From the NCBI GenBank assembly GCA_036245805.1, contig BTRK01000002.1:18531067-18595066 (forward strand): 64,000 bases of DNA, read 5' to 3'. The notes under the pieces are model-generated. The model was given only the letters and a program-made list of their open reading frames with translations, ran no database searches and was not told the origin of the DNA. Source of the stretch: Pristionchus mayeri (Eukaryota > Nematoda > Chromadorea > Rhabditida > Neodiplogasteridae). This document shows positions 12,301-23,000 of this stretch, in pieces. Position 1 is the first letter of the stretch, and the number at the start of each line of letters is the position of its first letter. A program made the position numbers and the translations under genes.

Positions 12301-13931
12301 AGGTCAATTCTGGGACGTGGATCGTATAATAATCGACGAGGCATCTCTTGTCACTGAGGCCACTTTCTACTGTCTCGTTCGATGTTTTCCCAAGGCATCT
12401 TTCGTGTTGATCGGAGACGATAAACAACTGCCTCCCTTCATGTACGATCACAAAGTACTCGGACACGAACTGGCTGGTCAGCATTCATTTCACCCTTTCT
12501 TCTTCAATTTAGTTTTCCTTTCGACTATTTGTTATTGCAGGACGTGCCGCTCTGAATGTCGCAATGCAACGAAAGAATCTTCCCATCATCCAATTGGTAG
12601 AGGTCTACAGAGCACCCCAACAACTCGTTCAGCCCTACAACAACCTCTCTTACGATGGAACTCTTGTCTCTAGGAAGGTACGCTTTATCTTGGGTTTCAG
12701 TACCGTAATGGTTCCTCGCAGAAAGAGTCTTGTCGTCCTCTCCTCCTGGCTGGTCTGGTAGGGGAGACTCGTCCCGATCTTCTGCTCGTCGACATTCCGA
12801 AGGGACACCAGAGGGGAACTCAGTCTGCATACAACGAGAAGGAGATCGATGCACTCTTGAGGTGAGAACATTTCATAAGGAATTGGATCGATTGACTAAT
12901 TGATTCAATCGCGCTTTTCAGACTGTTGGCTCTGTTCCCCAAGTCGACGCACGATGACATCATGATCATCTGTCTCTACAAAGAACAGAAGAAGAGGCTG
13001 CAGAGGAGACTCGGACCGGACTACGAGATCGTGACTGTCGACTCATCCCAGGTGTGTTATTAGGAAAAAAGGAAACGAAGCGAATGAGTGAAGTGATGCT
13101 TCAAGAGTTGATTGTTAGTGGGGAGAAATGATTATTAATCTGTTGTGCAGGGCAAGGAGAAGTCGATCGTGATCGTGCTGACAACGAGAACTGAGAAGGT
13201 CACGGAGTTCTTCTGTAATCAAAATCGGTAGGAAATTGTTCTCCCTTATTGCCTTCGAACGATTTCTTTCTGAACAATGCTTACATTTAATCGTTTATCA
13301 GATTACTAAAATTCCACTCATTTGCAGATGCACAGTGGCAGTCTCACGTCATCAGCGATCTCTCATCATTCTGGGCAACGATTCCCTCCTCTCCAGTTAA
13401 CTCCCGTGGAGTAAAGTACTCGAGGATTTCACTCGGATCAAATCGAATCAGATTCCCCAAACAAGAAAGGAGCCTCTACCTCCTGTAATCCACAAGAATC
13501 CATGGACTAAACTCGACCAGGAGATGCTTGATACCCATTCCATATCGATGGTTCCTCCTCTTCGACCCAATCTCGCTGAGATTCCAGATTTCGATGCTAC
13601 CAAACCACCACCCGTCCCCCATCTTCTCTCCATCCATATCCCGAACACTACCTGTGTCAAGATAGTAGAATTTCCTGCCTTGATCACAAAGCAACCACCG
13701 CAGAACCAGATACCGGCCAAGGATCTGTCTAAGGAAGCGGCAACTCAGATGGGAGAAGTGGGAAGTTGGAATGGGCGGAAGAAGACGACTCAGCAGAGGA
13801 AGGAGCAGAGACAGAGAGCGAATGAGAGGATGAATATCCCTCCTCCTCCCCTCCCCTTCCATTTCCCCATCGCGAAGAAAGGTCCTCCTCCTCCTCCTTT
13901 CCACTACTATAACAGTGATTTCCCCTCATGA
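9362..13931 (+). pseudogene. UPF1-like superfamily 1 helicase, copy B, frameshifted in exon 2 and with a late stop
   Basis: Same 21-exon plan as copies A and C: 9362-9678, 9724-9870, 9947-10093, 10139-10228, 10287-10442, 10495-10613, 10688-10776, 10823-10934, 10981-11209, 11256-11361, 11415-11511, 11581-11673, 11766-11852, 11927-12038, 12083-12221, 12303-12476, 12541-12677, 12722-12861, 12922-13051, 13151-13227, 13328-13931. Exon 2 is 147 nt where the phase needs 3n+1 (148 in A, 151 in C). One base is missing near 9786-9792, shifting the frame. In the last exon a CAA (Gln) position is TAA at 13398-13400, after motif VI. All other exons keep phase, splice sites and helicase motifs (GSGKT, DEAS, GDDKQLPP, VDSSQGKEK), and the frame stays open past the TAA to 13931. 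Either a young pseudogene or, if the deletion is a sequence error, a gene with a shortened tail. Confidence 0.75.
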
Positions 13932-14242
13932 ATGATCCTACTCCTCCTATGGCAAAACCGAGACCATCGAATACGAAACCATCTCTTCCTCCTCCTTCAT
14001 CTCCTACTCCTGCTCTTCCTCCCATCATAAACGAGAGTTGTGATGCGAGAGTATACCCATCTCTTCAGTGTATCCTTCCTCCAACAACAAATTTCCAAAC
14101 TATTTCTGATGCTGTCCATGCACCTCTTCTTGATCTTCCTCTTCCTCTCTATGATACCAAAATTAGTGATTTCCCCTCGCCTCTTGATATTCCTGCAAAT
14201 GTCAATTTCCACACACTTTTTGATGTAATTCACAGTAGATAA
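13928..14242 (+). other. Proline/serine-rich ORF overlapping the end of the copy B tail
   Basis: 104 codons rich in Pro, Ser and Thr. The ATG at 13928 overlaps the TGA that ends the copy B tail frame (ATGA). Composition is like the Pro-rich tail just upstream, so it is most likely the former continuation of that tail in a shifted frame, not a separate gene. No recognised domain. Confidence 0.35.
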
Positions 14243-14254
14243 TTCGTTGTGTTA

Positions 14255-14671
14255 ACCTCTAAGGTTCGTTTAATTCGTCTACCTCCGAGATCTCAGATAA
14301 AAGGCTCTTTTTATATAAGCAGAGAAGAAAAGTACACGAAAGAATAAGGTTACATTGGCTAATCTAGTGGCGCAAAGAAGTAAAGCAGCATTTTGTACTC
14401 TATCGGAAAGCGTAACGTGCAAGATGCGATGGGGTAAAAAGTGCTCGAATAGAGGAATGGAGGTGTTTTAGTCTCTCCTTCGGCTTCTGACAAGCGTTAT
14501 CTTCTGTGGAATATTTTTTTGGAATCATTGTCTTGGTAATATACAGTCATGCCGAACTAATCTATAATAATAATTTATCATGTTATTTGGGACTAGGAAT
14601 GATTGTTACTTACTTAGACAACGTGAAAACATGATATACGATGTCACAACTAAGCGACAAAGGATAGGATG
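14255..14671. other. Gap between helicase copy B and the retrotransposon
   Basis: About 420 bp without a supportable gene. Its right edge (about 14670-14705) holds short AAAAAGC/GGAAAGC repeats, which I take as the 3' tail of the minus-strand retrotransposon. Confidence 0.5.
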
Positions 14672-14708
14672 CAAAAAGCAAAAAGCGGAAAGCAAAAAGC
14701 GGAAATAA

Positions 14709-17393
14709 TTATAGCTTTTTACGAAAAGTCTTGACGCTACTTGACAGTATAATACTATTGGAAAGGGAGTTCCACCTATTGACTACACGATTACAAATGA
14801 AATTATCTAGAGATGTTCTATTAAAGCGGTGCTTTTTTAACCGGATACAATTACGCCGGGAAAGTCTACTACTAGACGGACGAAGGAAAAAATTATCGTC
14901 TGCTATCTCTAATTCTCTATGCACAATTTTATAAGTACAACACAAATCGATGAGCCCTCTACGGCTCTCGAGGGGGGTGAGGCCGAGGGTGTGCAGTCGA
15001 TTGGTGTAGTCGGTCCGAGGGAGCCTGCACTTGTGGAAAACTCTCTCGCTGAACTTTCTCTGAACACTTTCAATTAACGTGACATTTCTTTTATCAGAGG
15101 GAGACCATACTTCACTACCATATTCTAATATGGGCCTAACATATACAGAAAACAGGCGTGAATAGAGCTTCGGACTACGTGAGGAAAAGGTTCTGGTAAT
15201 GTACGCACAACGGGCACGTGCTCGAGAGACAATGGACTTAATATGACTATCGAATGAGAGACGATTATCGTAAGAAACTCCTGGGTCTTTAAATACAGTA
15301 GTGATAGGAAGGACATGGTTGTCAATTGTGAAATCTACTGTGGGATGTCTAGAGCCTATTCTCGTGATAACGGTTTTGGTGGTGGAAATAGATAAACCCC
15401 AGGTATGGGACCAATTGGAGAGAGAGTCGAGAGCTAATTGGAGCAGCGAGGGATTATCAATAGCATAAAGCTTGATGTCATCAGCGTAAACATTACAATG
15501 GATACCAGGAGGAAGGACACGAGAAATATCAGAAATGTAGAGGCTAAACAGCAAAGGCCCTAAGCAAGAGCCTTGTGGGACTCCCGAAGTGACCTGATAG
15601 AATGGAGAGAAACTATTGTCGACAACGACAGACTGTGTCCTACCGTTAAGAAAAGACGCTATCCATCTAAGAAGGCTGCCAGTAATACCGAGGAGGGAAC
15701 ACTTGTGTAGTAGCAAGTCAATTGGTATTGAATCAAATGCTTTACTAAAGTCGATGAATGCGACAGAGATAATCTGTTTGTTATCGAGGGCTTTGTACCA
15801 ATGGGAAAGTGATGAGAGCAAAGAGGAGATACAAGATCGCTTTGCGCGAAAGCCATGCTGAAATGGACACAAGAGATTGTTGGTAGTAAGATATTCAACG
15901 AGCGCTTTACAAATGATTCTTTCAAATACTTTAGACGAGGAGCATGTAAGAGAGATGGGCCGATATGAGGAAGGATCGCTTTTGGGACCCTTACGCTTGT
16001 AAACTGCGCGAACGAAAGCGGTCTTCCAAATGGAGGGACATACACCGAGGAGTTGGAAGCGATGGAAAAGAAAAGATAGTGGAGCGAAAATGTTATCAGC
16101 AGTGTTCTTGAGAAACACGTACGGAAGAAAATCAGGAGAAGTCGACTTGCGAGAGGGGAGGGACTTGATTATCTTGTGAAGAGTAACAAGATCGATGTCA
16201 ACGAAATCTATCGATCTATCAGACAGAGGTACAGTTTGGTGAAGTCGAGATTGCAATCTATTGGAAAAAGAGGCACGGAAAGTTTCAGCGAGAACAGCCG
16301 CTTTTGAGGAAGCGGTAGAATGATGACAACCATTAGAAACGAGCGTGGGGAGAGATGGGGATTCGTCTTTTATCCTATCGGATGCGAGACGATAAAAAGC
16401 GCGAAGATTGCGGGATTTGACAAGTTTAAGTTCAGTTGATCTAGCAGTTTCCCGAAAACTCTTACGCAGGAGCTTACTAGTACGGAGGAAAGGCTCGGTA
16501 CCTATGTTTCTACGACGACGAAAAAGATTACGGCATTTCTTAATGAGTCTCTTTGTTTTGTTAGAGAGGAGAGATCGCTTTGAGGAAGGCGTGATAATGG
16601 GAACAAACGAGTCGATGAGATAGTGGACAATGCTAATGAAGGAGTTATAAAGATAGTCTAGATCGTTACTCGACGAGAACAATGAAACCCAATCAATTGA
16701 TGATAGATGACTATTGATCGCTTCCCAGTTAGCACGAGAGAAATCGCGCCTAGGAGGATCGGAAGGGAAGGGAAGGGAGCCAGCGAGGTCAAAAGTAACG
16801 AGACTATGGTCAAGAGAGGGTAAAGGAGGCTCAACTCTATCGCGAGTGATAAGACGTGTATCTGAGGTTAGAATAATGTCGAGTATTCTATCGTTCCTAG
16901 TGGGTTCAGTAACTAGTTGGTGGAGGGAGGAAGATATTGAGAAATGAAGGAGTACATCGCCATGGGGAGAGAGAGCGGACTGATTGATCCAATCGATATC
17001 ACCACAATTGAGATCCCCACAGATAATAACGTGACTAGAATCGAGAGAGAAAAGATCATGGAAGTAGTCAAGGCATTTAGCGAATGATTCTATAGAACAA
17101 GATGGACTCCTATAGATGCAAACTAGATAGGTTGAAGAGGCTGTCATAATGCGGGCGCTGCATACAACGATCTGGCAATAGATAGAGAAAGAGCGGGAGG
17201 AGACTAGATGGCAAGGAATGGATCGATCAATGAGAATTGCGCAACCACCACCACGAGTGGCGGAATCGCGATCGGAGCGAAATACAGAGTAATGGTCAAA
17301 TGACATCATATTGTCAGTTAGAGTCTCAGGGGTGGCCCAGGTTTCCGAGATAAAGACTACAGAGAAAGAATCGCGGATAAACTGCCCTATCAT
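14709..17393 (-). CDS. Retrotransposon ORF2: endonuclease and reverse transcriptase
   Basis: 894 codons from the first ATG. The frame is open 22 codons further upstream to 17459, and that extension contains the typical start of the endonuclease domain (NARSLSNKLD). Endonuclease motifs: SETW near the start, GDLNCGDIDW, and LDHSLVTFD, the family's usual SDH box. The middle third is a reverse transcriptase: SSYRPISLT, FIDFSKAFDSI, GVPQGSCLGPLLFSLYI and the catalytic YADD. The C-terminal part lacks RNase H. The frame has no internal stop, so the element may be young. The upstream stop is TGA at 17460-17462, in the same frame as ORF1. Confidence 0.9.
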   Translation of the reverse strand: MIGQFIRDSFSVVFISETWATPETLTDNMMSFDHYSVFRSDRDSATRGGGCAILIDRSIPCHLVSSRSFSIYCQIVVCSARIMTASSTYLVCIYRSPSCSIESFAKCLDYFHDLFSLDSSHVIICGDLNCGDIDWINQSALSPHGDVLLHFSISSSLHQLVTEPTRNDRILDIILTSDTRLITRDRVEPPLPSLDHSLVTFDLAGSLPFPSDPPRRDFSRANWEAINSHLSSIDWVSLFSSSNDLDYLYNSFISIVHYLIDSFVPIITPSSKRSLLSNKTKRLIKKCRNLFRRRRNIGTEPFLRTSKLLRKSFRETARSTELKLVKSRNLRAFYRLASDRIKDESPSLPTLVSNGCHHSTASSKAAVLAETFRASFSNRLQSRLHQTVPLSDRSIDFVDIDLVTLHKIIKSLPSRKSTSPDFLPYVFLKNTADNIFAPLSFLFHRFQLLGVCPSIWKTAFVRAVYKRKGPKSDPSSYRPISLTCSSSKVFERIICKALVEYLTTNNLLCPFQHGFRAKRSCISSLLSSLSHWYKALDNKQIISVAFIDFSKAFDSIPIDLLLHKCSLLGITGSLLRWIASFLNGRTQSVVVDNSFSPFYQVTSGVPQGSCLGPLLFSLYISDISRVLPPGIHCNVYADDIKLYAIDNPSLLQLALDSLSNWSHTWGLSISTTKTVITRIGSRHPTVDFTIDNHVLPITTVFKDPGVSYDNRLSFDSHIKSIVSRARARCAYITRTFSSRSPKLYSRLFSVYVRPILEYGSEVWSPSDKRNVTLIESVQRKFSERVFHKCRLPRTDYTNRLHTLGLTPLESRRGLIDLCCTYKIVHRELEIADDNFFLRPSSSRLSRRNCIRLKKHRFNRTSLDNFICNRVVNRWNSLSNSIILSSSVKTFRKKL

Positions 17394-17657
17394 GTCAAGC
17401 TTATTGGAGAGAGAACGAGCGTTGAAGGAAAGTGCGGAGAGGAAAGAGTGAGGGGAAGTTCAAGTGGGAGAAACTACAGAGAGAGGAGAGAGTGTAGACA
17501 CAGGGAGGGAAACGGGAGGGGAGGAAGGGGGTAGATCAGAGAGAGCAATGGGGGAAAGGGGAGACTCATGCGATGAGCAAGGAATCTCGGCTGATTCTAA
17601 GTTGTGGGTGAGGGAGGAAACGGGATCAGATGGAACGGATGCCTCAAGAGTATGGCC

Positions 17658-18674
17658 CTATTCGCGAGGGACGAGGTAGCTAACCTTAGGGGATGCGTGA
17701 GGGGAGATGTGAGGCAGTTTGGATGGAGGATGAGGGGAGGAAGAGGGAGTGCGAGAGGGGGAGGAGACAGAGGGAGCAGTGTGGGCGAGAGGCTGGGGAG
17801 AGGCAACCTCGGCTACCGTAGGGGAGAGGCAACCTCGGCTACCCAGTTCAGGTTCAGGTCGGCCACTCTTATGGGTACCTGACCGTCCAATGTCATCAGC
17901 TTTCCTCTTACTGCCTCCTCTACTGCCCGTGGCTGATCCTCCTCTGCTCGAACCTCCTCCTCGGCCACGATTGTTGCCAGTTCCCCGATTGACGGATCTT
18001 CCCCTTCGAGAAGAGTTGGTGGGGATAGACGACTGCACATACTTATTAGGGGCACCCTCAGGGAGGGATTTGGGGTAAGGCAATCTAACGATACGGAAAT
18101 CCCTAACAGTATACTGAATCTCTCCAGCGACGGAGTTCAGCTGTCTGGCCTCAGTGCGAAGTTTACGGTCAGTCTCTAGCTGTTCCTTCGTGTAGTCACC
18201 ACGAATGAATGCCCGGGAGCTACCAGTGAGCCTACCACACCTGACTCTGACAGCCTCACTGAAGAAGAGATCCCTCGTATGGACAGAGGGGAAAGCGATC
18301 TTGATGATCCGAGGAGTGGTCCTTCCCTCGGGACGAACGGGAGGGTGTCTGTGAAAAGAGATATCCTTACGAACCTGATCCAATTGATCGCAGTTGATGG
18401 TGTCGAGGATGAGAGAGATGATCTTGCGATCGTTCTCCTCCGTCTCCTCGATCGACTGCTGCTCGGGCACGTTGACGAGCACGCATCTCATCGCCTTCTC
18501 ATCCACAGTGCTCTTCTGGTTGAGAGCAGCAATGACACCAGTCGTGACTGCATCAACAGTGCTCGACTGGGCCAGTCTATCCACTAGGAATCTGACCAAT
18601 GAGGTCAGTTCTCCCAACTGCTGCTGCTGTGCGGCCATGAGGCCGTACAGCTGGTCGAGAGTGACCGCAGACAT
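17658..18674 (-). CDS. Retrotransposon ORF1: nucleic-acid-binding protein
   Basis: 338 codons. The N-terminus is a Gln-rich, likely coiled-coil stretch. The middle resembles the RNA-recognition and C-terminal domains of LINE ORF1 proteins (VRCGRLTGSSRAFIRGDYTK, then EQLETDRKLRTEARQLN). A Gly/Arg/Ser-rich basic region follows, then a Pro/Ser-rich end. It would coat element RNA as a chaperone. It ends in TAG at 17658-17660, and ORF2 lies in the same frame downstream. Confidence 0.75.
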   Translation of the reverse strand: MSAVTLDQLYGLMAAQQQQLGELTSLVRFLVDRLAQSSTVDAVTTGVIAALNQKSTVDEKAMRCVLVNVPEQQSIEETEENDRKIISLILDTINCDQLDQVRKDISFHRHPPVRPEGRTTPRIIKIAFPSVHTRDLFFSEAVRVRCGRLTGSSRAFIRGDYTKEQLETDRKLRTEARQLNSVAGEIQYTVRDFRIVRLPYPKSLPEGAPNKYVQSSIPTNSSRRGRSVNRGTGNNRGRGGGSSRGGSATGSRGGSKRKADDIGRSGTHKSGRPEPELGSRGCLSPTVAEVASPQPLAHTAPSVSSPSRTPSSSPHPPSKLPHISPHASPKVSYLVPRE

Positions 18675-19015
18675 GTGGAAAGGGAAACGAGACAGGGAGA
18701 CGAGAGGTCAGGGGAAAGAGAGACGAGAGAGCACACGAAAGAGAGAGAGAGAGAGTGAATGGGAAGAGGAATGGAACGCGTACACGGGCGCGAAGCTTAT
18801 CGCACCCTATTCCCTGTCGGGATCCCTCCCTCCTCGCTGGTCGCAAGTGCAGCACCGTCAGAAACCGTGTACTGGGGCTGCCACGGAACTGAACGGTGAG
18901 TCCGTCCGGAACTCAGAGAGAACGGGTAGCCTTTGCTAACAGCTTGGAAACTCGCTATGAACAGTCTATAAGAGCAACACGAGAGATCGAGAGGCCGCGA
19001 CCTCTCTCGATCAAG

Positions 19016-19110
19016 GAAGGGAAGGGACTGTGAGGAAGGGAAGGGACTGTGAGGAAGGGAAGGGACTGTGAGGAAGGGAAGGGACTGTGAGGAAGGGAAG
19101 GGACTGTATA
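19016..19110 (-). repeat. Five 19-bp tandem repeats at the 5' end of the retrotransposon
   Basis: Unit gaagggaagggactgtgag on the plus strand. The gggactg core recurs at 19024, 19043, 19062, 19081 and 19100, exactly 19 bp apart. It lies upstream of ORF1 where LINE promoter monomers sit, so it may be the element's promoter region. That role is inference. Confidence 0.8.
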
Positions 19111-20003
19111 TGACATTATTTTCCGTGCCCTTCATCTAGCATTAGACTAGAAAACATGCGAAAATATTGTCCCAGTTCTGGATTAATCTCCGTGGGAATC
19201 TAAAATTCTCCCACGAAAATCAAGGCGTGGAAATATACTTCTATCAGTCCACTCGGAAGAGTGGAGGGAACGATAGAGGAGGAGTAAATCACTCCTGAGA
19301 GAAGGGTAGAAGAGGCTCGTTATTATTAAGCATTCATATTATTTCGTTATTTCCCTTGAATTTTTGTATTGTTGAGATGTACATATCTGGTAGACTGGGA
19401 TGAGGGGGGGGGGCGAATTAGTGTCCATAGAAACACCTCTCTCAATGAGAGATGGTCTATACGAGAGAAATACGGTAATGCTTCCTTCCATTCCAATTGA
19501 AACTTCTCAGAGCTCCTCAAGCGCCTGTTTTCTGCGCATAGGTTGAAGAAATCATCAACGTCATGCAGTTCTTTAATTCAAATTTATTTTACAAGAATAT
19601 TAGAACGGGATTGGCAGGTCATTCGACCATAACTATAGATGAGCGATGCCAGTGGGAATAGAGGGTATCGTAATTGCCTTACTTTCTTCTCTAAGCCGGG
19701 TGCTTCCAACCTCAATACGTCCTAATTACTCATTGATTTGAGTCATTAATTCTCTCAATATTACTTGCAGTATCTGTCTCTTCCTATTCTCTAATTATAT
19801 CGGCGTATATTTATGAACACATTATGCATGCATTGAGCAGATATGATACTGAAGTTCTTTCTTTAATCTGTATCCTCTGCTTGTCTTCTCTGCTAGCTTG
19901 TGGTCTATGATAACGGTTCCCTCGGCCTATTACATCGTATCATTTTCGATTACCGTGTTTATCTGATATCCGTCTCATTTCCACATATGATTCATTTTTT
20001 CAG
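19111..20003. other. Spacer upstream of helicase copy C
   Basis: About 890 bp without a supportable gene. It contains a run of G at about 19406-19414. The end is a polypyrimidine tract and acceptor (ttttttcag, ending 20003) two bases before the copy C start codon. Confidence 0.5.
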
Positions 20004-20005
20004 AG

Positions 20006-23000
20006 ATGGAGTCAGTTCATCCTTGGTCGAGTCATCTGAACATCCGCAAGGATCTGAAGATCACTTGCAACCTGGAGGGATGTGATCGAGATCCCGCCCC
20101 TCACAAGTTCAACGACAAGAATCTGATTCGATCTCCAGACAACTTCCGAGCTCTTACCATCAGAGAGTGCGTCACTCTTGATGACGTCATCGAGTTCAGA
20201 AGAGAGACCGATAGACTGAGGCAGAAGAAGAAGCAAGTCGATGATTCGACCCTCTCTGTTCAGCTCGATGATCTCTCACTCAATGATAAGAAATCGTGTG
20301 TGATTTATCGGTAAGATCTCAAAACATATGAGTAAAATGCAGAAACAAACTTCAGATACACTGACGTGATCAAAGACGACAATACTATGGCTCTTCTGGA
20401 GGCGATTCACTTCGAGATCTTCATGCCCGATCGACCAGATCTTCGATTCATCGCCCTTCCCATTGCATTGCTGTCGAAGGACACCTGCGAAGGAGATTAC
20501 TATGAGGTTTTTTCGAAAATATTTTTTTCTAAACAATGAAATATTCTCTGCAAAATAATGTTTAAGAGAATGATGGGTAATTTCTGCAAAATAATGTTTA
20601 AGAGAATGATGGGTAATTTGCAGATTCACGAGGTGGCCTACACTCCGAATGTCTTCTGGATGCACGGGGAAGTAGGATACTGGCTGGTGTGGACTGCTAC
20701 TCGATTCAATAGAATCGATCGGATCGGGACTCCTGCTCAGGACTATGTCTACGTGGCTGAGCATGATAGGGTGAGTTGGGTGGAATATTCCCATAATTCC
20801 CAGAAACATTCTCAGAGAGGGTCCAAATATGCATTGCAGGAGGCGCAAGATAGAAAGGGAGTGTGCAATTGGACGACCAACTTCATCAAGGCGAGACATC
20901 GTCGATTCGTTCCGACGGAAACAGAAACGGTATCGTTCACTGTTCTCGTTCAAATAAACCTGTCAAATTTCCAGACGATGGAAGTGAATCGAATCTACGA
21001 TGCTTCTCTGGTGGACACGAGTTCAGCCTGGATTTACCCTGTTGAACCACCCAAGAACAGAGAGGAATACGCGGGACTCGTACAGAATGTCAGAAGCACC
21101 TCCCACTTCGCAGGAACTTTCGCAAAGGAGGTATGTTGATCACTTGTTGGAATCAAATGAGAATCAAAAAAATTATTTCATAAAAATAATTGTAGATCTC
21201 CGTTCTTTCTCCGACTCTGCAAGATCGAATCGATGATCGATTGGCTGATTTCAACCACTTCGAGATTGATATGAAGAAAGCAGAAGAACACATGATTTCA
21301 CTCTTCAAATTGGGGTAGATTTCCTCCTTTGAATTTTACAAATATTATACGACGATCCTTTCAGAGTTCGATTCCGTCAGCTGTCAAATCCCATCAAGAA
21401 GGAGAATGTCTTCATTCAGGAGTTCGATCCACCGAAACTCCAAGTGTACACTGGTGAGTGGGAATGAACTGAACAGTCCTAGAGATCTCCCTTCAGAAGT
21501 CTTCTACTTGGATGCAGTCACTCTCCACTTCGAGGAACAAAGCGTGAAATTGAATGTGAGCAACATCATGAGAGAAAACGACGGAAGGAGGAAGAACACA
21601 TTTATTGTGTAAGTTACCCCCCTCAACAGTTCATCTCTCCTCTCTTTCAGTTGTGATCGGTGCCCTTCCCTCCTTCGGATACTCGAATCAAAACCCACTC
21701 GTATCTGGGTGAACGCAACCTTCCATGGAGACGGGGATTCGTCAACTGAGAAGATTCTCGAACTCATTGATAATCAGATCGAGGCATTGGGGGAGAGCGA
21801 GGAAGAGATGCCATTCCTAGTGGAAGAGACCATTCCGAATGTCATCCGGTCTGTGTATGGAGAGAAGAAAGAGGAGGTGAGAGGAAGAGAAGGAATTATG
21901 TTACTAATGGACATTGTGCAGACTCCACTGATGCCATCGACTAGCTACACAGTGAGGAAAGGGAATGGAGAAGAACTGAAATTGAACGCTGAACAGAGGA
22001 GAGCCATGGACATCTACCACAACATTGAGAGTAGGACTTTCTTCATTTAAAATCGCGTAGAAGTAGATAAATGAACCAAATATTTTATCAACGCATTTGA
22101 TAATTACAGACTCCGGCTACTGTATCCTCTCTCCTCCTGGATCAGGGAAGACTATGGTAGCAGCTGCGATGGCTGCATCGCTCGTGAAGGACACGAATGC
22201 AAAGCGGTAACTTTTGTGATTGTTCAGACCAGTCCTCTTGCAATCAACATTCCTTTACTTAGACACCGCAAGCTCCGCCCACTCGGCTCGGACACTTTAC
22301 CCCGCAAAAGCGAGACAAGAGGAGCACAGTCTTCATTCGCAACCAAATCACTCGATCAAAAAAGAATTTGGAAGCTCTTTTCATCCTCTTTCGAATAAGC
22401 CTCCGTGACCGTGGAAAATCCATCTCTAAGTAGGTCAGCATACAAGTTTTATAGAGCGACTTGACTTAGAAACCTATAAAACTCGTATGCTGACCTACTC
22501 AGAAATGGAATTTCCAGGGTCACGGAGGCTCCTTCGAAAGAGGATGAAAAGAGCTTCCAAATCCAATTTTGAACGAGCGATTTGGTTGGGAATGAAGATT
22601 GTGTTCCTTTGAATTCGAAGCGCGCATGGCTGGCGACTCTTTCTGCGTTCTCTCATCCCTCTCCCTCCCCTCCCTCCACCCGTCTCTCACCCGGCGTGAC
22701 TAGATAGCACTCTAAATACGAGAAAGCCCCATTCCTTCCTCTGTAGAAGTCGGCGAAGCCCTACCCGATCGTTTCGAGAATTGAGAAGACAATGGAGAAA
22801 TAGGCTCCGCCCCTCTTTCTCTCGTCTCGCTTTTTGGGCCTTTCACGTTATGATCAATTCACCCACATTTTGGGTAATAACTTGGCTCAAACATTAGATA
22901 TCAACCTAATTCAAAATGAATGGTCATATTTTAGCCCCATACGAACACATTAACAACACAATTAGGCCTGTTTGACGATTTCGGGTAACCACCTTGTGGT

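Larger units (their letters stand above)
14672..19110 (-). mobile_element. Non-LTR retrotransposon (CR1/jockey-like), two ORFs, minus strand
   Basis: About 4.4 kb. From the minus-strand 5' end it has a 5' region with 19-bp tandem repeats (19016-19110), ORF1 (18674 to 17658), ORF2 with endonuclease and reverse transcriptase (17459/17393 to 14709), a very short 3' UTR, and a 3' end of simple GCTTTTT-type repeats. The lack of LTRs and of an RNase H or integrase domain, and the apurinic-type endonuclease, place it in the CR1/jockey group. Borders are approximate. I could not identify a target-site duplication. Confidence 0.8.

Noticed and set aside
14731..16947. Plus-strand ORFs of 60-80 codons across the retrotransposon
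   Set aside because: They are antisense shadows of the long minus-strand ORF2, with no splice or family support.
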